Source: Sedimenticola sp. (GTDB lineage: Bacteria; Pseudomonadota; Gammaproteobacteria; Chromatiales; Chromatiaceae). Taken from it: a DNA stretch of 11,488 bases. Both the position numbers and the translations under genes were made by a program. A model generated the notes under the pieces. It was not told the DNA's origin, made no database searches, and saw only the letters and a list, made by a program, of their open reading frames with translations. The stretch lies in NCBI GenBank assembly GCA_030619405.1, contig JAUXBK010000064.1:1-11488 (forward strand), read 5' to 3'. Shown here piece after piece: positions 6,261 to 11,488 of the stretch; positions within the stretch are counted from its first letter, which is position 1; the number at the start of each line of letters is the position of its first letter.

Positions 6261-7268
6261 ATGAAAGTTCTCGTTACCGGCGCTGCCGGTTTTATCGGTT
6301 CCGCCCTCTCCCTGCGTCTGCTCGACCGGGGGGGCGAGGTGGTCGGCATCGACAACCACAACGACTATTACGACCCGGCGCTCAAGGAGGCGCGCCTGGC
6401 CCGGCATGCCGATCACCCGAACTACACCCACCTGCGCATGGATATGGCGGACCGGGAGGGGATGGCGGAACTCTTTGCGACCCGCAGGCCGCAGCGGGTG
6501 GTGAACCTTGCGGCCCAGGCGGGGGTGCGCTATTCGCTGGAGAACCCGCTGTCGTACATCGACAGCAATCTGGTCGGCTTTGGCCATATTCTGGAGGGCT
6601 GCCGCCACAACGGGGTGGAGCACCTGGTCTATGCCTCTTCCAGTTCCGTCTACGGGGCCAATACCCGGATGCCGTTCTCGGTGCATGACAATGTGGATCA
6701 CCCATTGAGCCTGTATGCGGCCACCAAGAAGGCCAATGAGTTGATGGCGCACACCTACAGCCATCTCTATGAGTTGCCGACCACGGGGCTGCGCTTCTTT
6801 ACCGTGTACGGCCCCTGGGACCGCCCCGACATGGCGCTGCAGAAGTTTACCCGGGCGATGCTCGCTGGCGAGGCCATCCAGGTGTTCAATTATGGTAATC
6901 ACCGCCGGGACTTCACCTATATCGATGATATCGTCGAGGGCGTGATACGGGTGCTGGACAGGCCGGCCGAACCCGATCCGGCGTGGAGCGGGGATGCCCC
7001 TGACCCCGGTTCCAGCCGGGCGCCCTGGCGGGTCTATAATATCGGCAACAACAACCCGGTGGCGTTGATGGACTACATCGAGGCGATAGAGACCGCACTT
7101 GGCAAAAAGGCGGCCAAGGAGCTGCTGCCACTGCAGCCGGGCGATGTCCCGGATACCTATGCCGACGTCAGTGAGCTGGTGAAGGTGTTCGGCTACAAGC
7201 CGTCGACCAGTGTCCGGGATGGGGTGTCGCGGTTCGTGGATTGGTATCTTGGGTATTACGGTGGGTAA
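6261..7268 (+). CDS. NAD-dependent sugar epimerase, probably UDP-glucuronate 4-epimerase
   Basis: A 335-residue extended short-chain dehydrogenase. The nucleotide-binding GAAGFIG (7-13) starts directly at the N-terminus. DNHNDYYDPALKEARL (31-46), typical of UDP-glucuronate 4-epimerases (WbnF/LspL/CapI type), follows. NLAAQAGVRYS (82-92) lines the cofactor pocket, YASSSSVYG (124-132) supplies the catalytic serine, and Y152-x3-K156 is the catalytic pair. RRDFTYIDDIVEG (215-227) is also family-typical. The enzyme interconverts UDP-glucuronate and UDP-galacturonate in the cytoplasm for surface polysaccharide synthesis. No other polysaccharide genes are adjacent except the glycosyltransferase 1.6 kb away on the other strand. 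The protease gene begins 8 bp before its stop. The Shine-Dalgarno is poor. Fold certain; exact substrate inferred from the DYYDP signature. Confidence 0.92.
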   Translation: MKVLVTGAAGFIGSALSLRLLDRGGEVVGIDNHNDYYDPALKEARLARHADHPNYTHLRMDMADREGMAELFATRRPQRVVNLAAQAGVRYSLENPLSYIDSNLVGFGHILEGCRHNGVEHLVYASSSSVYGANTRMPFSVHDNVDHPLSLYAATKKANELMAHTYSHLYELPTTGLRFFTVYGPWDRPDMALQKFTRAMLAGEAIQVFNYGNHRRDFTYIDDIVEGVIRVLDRPAEPDPAWSGDAPDPGSSRAPWRVYNIGNNNPVALMDYIEAIETALGKKAAKELLPLQPGDVPDTYADVSELVKVFGYKPSTSVRDGVSRFVDWYLGYYGG

Positions 7269-8022
7269 GCGCCGTCGGGTTGCCGTGGCCCTGCTGCTGG
7301 CAGGCCTGTTTCTGGTCAGCCTGGAGGCCGGGGCGGGTCTGCCTGAGACGCTGAAACAGGTGAAGCGGAGTGTGGTGGCGGTCGGCACCTACCAGGCCAC
7401 CGGCCGGCCACCGGCCAAATTCAGAGGGACCGGGTTCGTGGTGGGCGATGGACGCCATATCATCACCAACGAGCATGTGCTGCCCAGGAAGATAGACGCC
7501 AAGCGGCGTGAGACACTGGCGGTATTCCTGCGCAAGGGGGAGAAAGTCGAGATACGCGAGGCAAAAGTGGTGCGCAAGGACGCCGCCCACGACCTCGCGC
7601 TGCTGTCGTTCAAGGGTAAGCCGTTTCGGCCGATGAAACTGGGGGATGGTCGGAAGGTCCAAGAGGGAGAGCTCTATGCTTTTACCGGCTTTCCCATCGG
7701 TATGGTACTCGGGCTGACGCCGGTTACCCACCGGGGGATCGTCTCTGCAATAACGCCGATCGTGATACCGGCGATGTCATCGCGTACGCTGGATATCAAG
7801 CATATCCAGCGCATGGGCAGCCCGTACAAGGTGTTTCAGCTGGATGCCATCGCCTATCCCGGTAACAGCGGGAGCCCCCTGTACGATCCGACCACCGGAA
7901 AGGTGATAGGGGTGGTGAACAGTGTCTTCGTCAAGGAGACGAAGGAGTCGGTGCTCTCTTCTCCCAGCGGCATCGCTTATGCGATCCCGGTCAAATACAT
8001 CAAGAAATTGCTTAAGAAATAG
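7261..8022 (+). CDS. Exported trypsin-like serine protease (no PDZ domain)
   Basis: I place the start at the GTG at 7261 (253 residues) rather than the GTG at 7210, because only this start gives a clean signal peptide: KRRR, a hydrophobic stretch, then AGA about residue 25. It also makes the gene overlap the epimerase stop by 8 bp, suggesting translational coupling. The catalytic triad is H72 (TNEHVL), D111 (HDLALL) and S203 in GNSGSPL, the layout of Deg/HtrA-type and other bacterial trypsin-fold enzymes. The chain ends soon after the protease domain (PSGIAYAIPVKYI near the end), so no PDZ domain is present and it is shorter than DegP or DegQ. It should act in the periplasm. The substrate is unknown; the exported acidic protein encoded 53 bp downstream is a candidate partner (inference). 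Confidence 0.9.
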   Translation: MGKRRRVAVALLLAGLFLVSLEAGAGLPETLKQVKRSVVAVGTYQATGRPPAKFRGTGFVVGDGRHIITNEHVLPRKIDAKRRETLAVFLRKGEKVEIREAKVVRKDAAHDLALLSFKGKPFRPMKLGDGRKVQEGELYAFTGFPIGMVLGLTPVTHRGIVSAITPIVIPAMSSRTLDIKHIQRMGSPYKVFQLDAIAYPGNSGSPLYDPTTGKVIGVVNSVFVKETKESVLSSPSGIAYAIPVKYIKKLLKK

Positions 8023-8075
8023 TTTGTAATATATTGATATATATGATATTAATTCGCACAATGGGAAATACTTCT

Positions 8076-8756
8076 ATGAAACAATTGATGACTGCTGTCG
8101 TGGTCGCGCTGATCAGCAACGCCGCCTGGGCAATCGACATGGAGGCCACCACGCTGGATGGCAGGCAGGTTCTGCTGAAGGAGGACCAGACTTGGGAGTT
8201 CATGGACGGCGAGGCGGGTCTGGAAGAGGGGGCTATGGACGAAGCCGCGGTGGAAGAAGCGAATGACGGCGCATATATCCTGGGCGAGGAAGCCGTAGCG
8301 GAAGAGGAGGATGACGGTGCAGACACCCTGGAACTGAAGATAGTCCGCGTCTGGGATCTCCCCAATGCCTGCAAACTGGGGCTTAAGCTAACCAATAATT
8401 CGGGTGTGAAGGTGAACAGCATCGTACCGCGATTCACTGCCATCATCCGGGATGGAATTGCATTTGAGACGGTATCCACCAGTTTCTACGAGGTAAAACC
8501 CACCATATACCAGTACCAGGAAGTCAGATTCAGCGATATCAGTTGCAAGGATATCAATTACGTCAAGGTGCACGGCGGGGATCGCTGCTCGATGGGGGAT
8601 CTGGAAAAGTTTGCACCAGTCACGGGTGAGTGCCTGCGGCGCCTGAAGGTGGTCGACGTGGATACCGCCGAGTACCTCAATACTGTCGACGGCGGCGGCA
8701 TTGAGGATTCAGACCAGGAGCCAATTCCGCCGGTCCATGTCAAGCTGACGAAGTAG
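8076..8756 (+). CDS. Exported acidic protein of unknown function with four cysteines
   Basis: Start chosen at the ATG at 8076 (226 residues): it has a GGGAA ribosome site about 8 nt upstream and gives a typical signal peptide (MKQLMTAVVVALISNAAWA, cut after 19). In-frame ATGs at 8034 and 8061 lack both. The mature protein has a small N-terminal motif DGRQVLLKEDQTWEF (28-42), of the DGR-V-L-x-DxTW type seen in some secreted proteins. A very acidic, probably unstructured linker follows (46-86, mostly E, D, A and G, with a loosely repeated EE-DGA unit). A C-terminal domain (about 87-198) contains four cysteines (99, 157, 171, 186) that could form two disulfides in the periplasm. I do not recognise this domain. 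It follows the protease gene on the same strand after an AT-rich 53-bp gap that could hold its own promoter. Confidence 0.8.
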   Translation: MKQLMTAVVVALISNAAWAIDMEATTLDGRQVLLKEDQTWEFMDGEAGLEEGAMDEAAVEEANDGAYILGEEAVAEEEDDGADTLELKIVRVWDLPNACKLGLKLTNNSGVKVNSIVPRFTAIIRDGIAFETVSTSFYEVKPTIYQYQEVRFSDISCKDINYVKVHGGDRCSMGDLEKFAPVTGECLRRLKVVDVDTAEYLNTVDGGGIEDSDQEPIPPVHVKLTK

Positions 8757-8776
8757 CTGTTGTAGATTCATCGGGA

Positions 8777-9457
8777 TCACTGGGTCTGTGCTGGAAACCG
8801 GTAAGTCGTCCACGTTTCAGGGCCTGGGATCCGGGGATGCATGGCGACGGCCGCACTCCAGCCTTCACTGGGTTGAAAGCCGAGGGCGGTTATCTGGCCG
8901 GGTGATTTGCTGAAGACTCCTCTGCCCTCTGCCTTGACCTTCGCTTCCAGCATCGTCCACTGGTGCAGGAACTCGCCGCTCAAGCGCTCTTTCGGAAGGC
9001 TGGTGAGGTGCCTGAATATCCGTTTGCTGAATACCTTTTTTGCCATTGGGAGCACGTTTGGCACGCTGCGCAGGGGTTCCAAATCGATGCCCACGGGGTT
9101 TCCGGAGGTGACCGCCAGCAGCGCCCGGTTGCCGGAGTGGCTCAGATTGAAACCGAGGTCGCTGTCCGGGAACCGAAGGGCCGGTTTTCCCATGGGTCCG
9201 TATTCGAACAGCAGGCTCTGGGGCGGGTGGTTGAGATAGCGCGACAGGACAGAACGCAGGGCCCCTCTGGCGCAGACAAAGCAGCGCTGCGCCCTGTCGT
9301 CGATAAAACGTGCGGCACGGGATCGCTCGTCATCGGAGAGGAGGCGGAGTAAGGCCTTTTGCCCGCTTTCGGTATCGATCCACCAGAGGTGGAGTTGGCC
9401 GACTTCCGGCGGGGACAGCTTTTCTGGTGGCAGTGGCCAGGTTTGGATCTCTATCAT
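8777..9457 (-). CDS. 4'-phosphopantetheinyl transferase, Sfp/HetI type
   Basis: A 226-residue enzyme that would move the phosphopantetheine arm of coenzyme A onto a carrier-protein serine. The pseudo-dimeric Sfp layout is visible: an N-terminal half with the DDERSRAARF helix (42-51) and GPMGKPAL (87-94), then FNLSHSG (103-109), VGIDLE (122-127) with the magnesium-binding aspartate and glutamate, and the W167-x3-E171-x3-K175 motif (WTMLEAKVKAEGRG). All key residues are present. No polyketide, nonribosomal peptide or fatty-acid gene is in the window, so its carrier is not evident. The ATG at 9457 lies only 5 bp from the end of the MITE-like element, so its promoter must be inside or beyond that element. 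It is convergent with the acidic-protein gene (20-bp gap). Confidence 0.93.
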   Translation of the reverse strand: MIEIQTWPLPPEKLSPPEVGQLHLWWIDTESGQKALLRLLSDDERSRAARFIDDRAQRCFVCARGALRSVLSRYLNHPPQSLLFEYGPMGKPALRFPDSDLGFNLSHSGNRALLAVTSGNPVGIDLEPLRSVPNVLPMAKKVFSKRIFRHLTSLPKERLSGEFLHQWTMLEAKVKAEGRGVFSKSPGQITALGFQPSEGWSAAVAMHPRIPGPETWTTYRFPAQTQ

Positions 9458-9462
9458 TTTCT

Positions 9463-9627
9463 TAGGAGCCTGTCGGAGAATAGAGAACCTACTGCGGAAA
9501 AGCCATTTCGGCCCATTTTTCCGCTCATTCTCGTTAAATATGAGTAACTATTCGCCTCAAATGACCGAAAAAATGGACTCAAAATGGCTTCCCCTCGCTA
9601 CGGTTTCTATTCTCGGACAGGCTCCTA
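9463..9627. mobile_element. MITE-like palindromic element with TA-flanked inverted ends
   Basis: A roughly 165-bp non-coding element. The end starting at 9463 (TAGGAGCCTGTCGGAGAATA) and the reverse complement of the end at 9627 (TAGGAGCCTGTCCGAGAATA) match for 22 bp with one mismatch. The symmetry continues inward: AAGCCATTT (9500-9508) pairs with 9582-9590, and CCATTTTT (9513-9520) with 9569-9576, so the whole element folds into one long hairpin. If the ends are GGAGCC...GGCTCC, both sides are flanked by TA, the target duplication of IS630/Tc1-mariner elements. No transposase is encoded, so it would be non-autonomous. It occupies most of the 183 bp between the divergent phosphopantetheinyl transferase and recJ starts. 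The element is clear; the family assignment is inference. Confidence 0.72.
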
Positions 9628-9640
9628 GGAGCCTGTCGGA
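9626..9640 (+). repeat. Third copy of the MITE end, supplying recJ's ribosome site
   Basis: TAGGAGCCTGTCGGA at 9626-9640 is an exact direct copy of 9463-9477 and abuts the inverted right end, producing a perfect 22-bp palindrome at 9616-9637. Its AGGAG (9627-9631) is a consensus Shine-Dalgarno 9 nt before the recJ TTG start at 9641. It also contains the in-frame TAG (9626-9628) that bounds the recJ reading frame. It may be the stub of a second element or part of the target sequence. Confidence 0.65.
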
Positions 9641-11395
9641 TTGAATTCTTTCGAGAAGAGTATCGTTCGCAAACCGGAACTGGAAGGGGGGGCAGGCCTG
9701 CCGCAGGGACTGCACCCGGTGCTGAAGCGTATCTATCTGCACCGGCAGTTGACCGACCTGTCCGATCTGGAGCGGGGGCTGGATCAGCTGCTGCCGGCCT
9801 CGCAACTGGGCGGGACGGCGCAGGCCGCAGCGCTGCTCGAGTCTGTGATCGAACGGGGAGGCAGGATCCTCATCGTCGCCGATTTCGATGCGGATGGTGC
9901 CACCAGTTGTGCTCTGGCGCTACGGGCGCTGCGGGCGATGGGGGCGGCGCAGGTCGATTATCTGGTGCCGAACCGATTCGAATACGGCTATGGGCTGACG
10001 CCGGAAATCGTTTCCGTGGCGTTGCAGCGGGAGCCGGATCTGCTGGTCACAGTAGACAACGGCATATCGAGTCTGGCGGGAGTGGCAGCGGCCAGGGCGG
10101 CAGGTGTGGCGGTGCTGATAACCGATCATCACCTGCCGGGGAGGAAACTGCCGGCTGCCGATGTCATCGTCAACCCCAACAGCCCTGGTGACATGTTTCC
10201 CAGCAAGAATCTGGCCGGTGTCGGGGTGATCTTCTATGTCATGGCGACACTCAGAACCCGCCTGCGCGATACCGGCTGGTTCACCCGGCAGGGTCTGAAG
10301 GAGCCCAATCTGGCCAGCCTGCTGGATTTGGTCGCCCTGGGAACCGTGGCAGATGTGGTCCCGCTGGACCGGAACAACCGTATTCTGGTGCACCAGGGGC
10401 TGCAGCGCATCCGGGGCGGCCACTGCGGTACGGGTATCGAGGCCTTGATCGAGGTGGCAGGGCGTAATCGCCAGCGACTGGTGGCTTCAGATCTGGGATT
10501 TGCCGTTGGTCCCCGGCTGAATGCGGCAGGTCGTCTGGATGACATGTCCATCGGCATCGAGTGCCTGCTGACCGATGACCCGGCCCGAGCCCGGGAGCAG
10601 GCGGTTCGGCTGGATGGGCTGAACCGGGAGCGCCGGGAGATCGAGCAGGGAATGCAGCAGCAGGCGCTGGTGGAACTGGAGTCGGCACTGCCCGGGGGGG
10701 AGTTGCCCTACGGGCTCTGCCTGCTGCGGGAGGAGTGGCATCAGGGCGTCATCGGGCTGGTGGCGGCGCGGGTCAGGGAGCGTTTTCACCGACCGGTGAT
10801 CGCCTTCGCACCGGGGGAGGAGGCAGGGATGATCAAGGGTTCGGCCCGCTCCATTCCCGGCCTGCACATCCGCGACACCCTGGATGCGGTGGCCAGTGTC
10901 CGACCCGGCCTGCTGGAGAAGTTTGGCGGGCACGCCATGGCCGCCGGGATGAGCCTGAAGCAGACCGATTTCGACGCCTTCTGTCAGGCCTTCGATGCGG
11001 AGGTACGGTGCCGGGTGGATGCAGAGAGCCTGAAGGGGGTGGTGTACTCTGACGGGCCGTTGGAGGGCGATGACTTTTCCATGGAACTGGCAGAGCTGCT
11101 GCGCAGCAGCGGACCCTGGGGACAAGGTTTTCCGGAGCCCGTCTTCGACGGGCGGTTTCGGGTGATCAGCCAGCGGATTCTCGGTGATCGGCACCTGAAG
11201 ATGGTGCTGGAACCGGAGGGGGGCGGTGCGCTGCTGGATGCCATTGCTTTCAACCAGGCCGAGCGGGTACCAGCGAGACAAGACCCGGTGATCCATGCGG
11301 CCTACCGCCTGGATGTCAACGAATTCCGTGGGGAGCGAAATTTGCAGCTGATGGTGGAGTATTTCACCAACTGCAGACCTAAACACCATGATTAG
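9641..11395 (+). CDS. recJ: Single-stranded-DNA exonuclease RecJ
   Basis: A 584-residue 5'-to-3' single-strand exonuclease acting in recombination and mismatch/base-excision repair. DHH-family motifs appear in order: VADFDADGATS (79-89), VTVDNGISS (136-144), ITDHHLPG (160-167, the DHH metal motif), VALGTVADVVPL (231-242) and GPRLNAAGRLDD (290-301). The DHHA1 domain follows with GGHAMAAGMSL (429-439), then the C-terminal OB-like region. Length is normal. The only workable start is the TTG at 9641: an in-frame TAG lies 15 bp upstream, and family members begin with a similar short stretch before IVR(R/K)P. Its ribosome site lies within a transposon-end repeat, so the original start may have been replaced by the insertion (inference). 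The promoter must be within or beyond the MITE-like element. Confidence 0.95.
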   Translation: MNSFEKSIVRKPELEGGAGLPQGLHPVLKRIYLHRQLTDLSDLERGLDQLLPASQLGGTAQAAALLESVIERGGRILIVADFDADGATSCALALRALRAMGAAQVDYLVPNRFEYGYGLTPEIVSVALQREPDLLVTVDNGISSLAGVAAARAAGVAVLITDHHLPGRKLPAADVIVNPNSPGDMFPSKNLAGVGVIFYVMATLRTRLRDTGWFTRQGLKEPNLASLLDLVALGTVADVVPLDRNNRILVHQGLQRIRGGHCGTGIEALIEVAGRNRQRLVASDLGFAVGPRLNAAGRLDDMSIGIECLLTDDPARAREQAVRLDGLNRERREIEQGMQQQALVELESALPGGELPYGLCLLREEWHQGVIGLVAARVRERFHRPVIAFAPGEEAGMIKGSARSIPGLHIRDTLDAVASVRPGLLEKFGGHAMAAGMSLKQTDFDAFCQAFDAEVRCRVDAESLKGVVYSDGPLEGDDFSMELAELLRSSGPWGQGFPEPVFDGRFRVISQRILGDRHLKMVLEPEGGGALLDAIAFNQAERVPARQDPVIHAAYRLDVNEFRGERNLQLMVEYFTNCRPKHHD

Positions 11396-11402
11396 ATCAT
11401 GG
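11386..11402. repeat. Dyad across the recJ stop codon
   Basis: CCATGAT (11386-11392) and ATCATGG (11396-11402) are perfect inverted arms around the TAG stop codon itself. No T-run follows, so it is not a classical intrinsic terminator. It might stabilise the mRNA end or be chance. Confidence 0.3.
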
Positions 11403-11488
11403 ATATATAACTCATTGGTTTTATTAAAAATATATATTATCAGACGAAAATTGGACACGCTGCAACCGGTACAGCCCGTTGCCGGCAC
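11403..11488. other. AT-rich spacer after recJ, no gene seen
   Basis: The 86 bases after the recJ dyad are strongly AT-rich up to about 11440, with runs of TA and A, then return to GC-rich sequence. The AT-rich part could hold a promoter for a gene starting beyond the window, but no -35/-10 pair at good spacing was convincing. No start codon with a ribosome site was identified before the edge. Confidence 0.4.

Noticed and set aside
6255..7388. 377-codon open frame on the minus strand opposite the epimerase gene
   Set aside because: It is the mirror of a well-supported epimerase gene with all family motifs; its translation is rich in R, H, P and G with no recognisable domain, as expected for antisense of GC-rich coding DNA.
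8023..8075. Promoter in the AT-rich gap before the acidic-protein gene
   Set aside because: Several TA-rich -10-like words exist, but no -35 at proper spacing stood out, so I mention it only as a possibility within the gene entry.
10487..11488. 333-codon open frame on the minus strand opposite recJ, reaching the right edge
   Set aside because: Most of it is antisense to the RecJ DHHA1 region. The part beyond recJ shows no domain and no ribosome site.
1..11488. CRISPR array, tRNA, rRNA, phage or defence island
   Set aside because: No regularly spaced direct repeats, no tRNA or rRNA-like sequence, and no phage, restriction, toxin-antitoxin or integrase protein among the open frames.

Overview
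The window looks like chromosomal DNA of a GC-rich Gammaproteobacterium. A sulfur-oxidising, Chromatiales-like lineage is my guess from the overall character of the proteins (TAXI binding protein, TrxC, RecJ, MNIO/DUF692 protein) and from the style of intergenic repeats; no rRNA or other taxonomic marker is present, so the lineage is only inferred. Ten protein genes are supported, one of them cut by the left edge. I saw no tRNA, rRNA, CRISPR array, integrase or transposase.

Layout. (1) Positions 1-370, minus strand: the N-terminal part of a nucleoside phosphorylase-like protein, which runs off the window. (2) Positions 371-753: a 383-bp spacer holding a repeat element with inverted outer arms. 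(3) Positions 754-3787, plus strand: a two-gene unit of an exported TAXI-type substrate-binding protein and a membrane-anchored GGDEF-EAL cyclic-di-GMP enzyme, with no TRAP permease beside it. (4) Positions 3725-5480, minus strand: a two-gene unit of a divergent MNIO/DUF692 protein and a family 2 glycosyltransferase. The glycosyltransferase gene overlaps the GGDEF-EAL gene tail-to-tail by 63 bp. (5) Positions 5686-6120, plus: thioredoxin 2 (trxC), followed by a hairpin repeat. (6) Positions 6261-8756, plus: a UDP-glucuronate 4-epimerase-like enzyme, an exported trypsin-like protease whose start overlaps the epimerase stop, and an exported acidic protein of unknown function. (7) Positions 8777-9457, minus: a 4'-phosphopantetheinyl transferase. 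(8) Positions 9463-9640: a palindromic MITE-like element filling nearly the whole divergent promoter region. (9) Positions 9641-11395, plus: recJ, whose best start is a TTG directly after a third copy of the MITE end.

How the genes may work together. The clearest functional pairing is the TAXI protein with the GGDEF-EAL protein: a periplasmic ligand binder next to a membrane enzyme with a periplasmic domain and both c-di-GMP synthesis and hydrolysis motifs intact. That suggests a small-molecule-sensing c-di-GMP module rather than an importer (inference). The MNIO-like protein and glycosyltransferase form a second tight pair; the MNIO-like protein appears to lack some of the family's usual metal-binding histidines. 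The remaining genes are mostly ordinary housekeeping or envelope functions.
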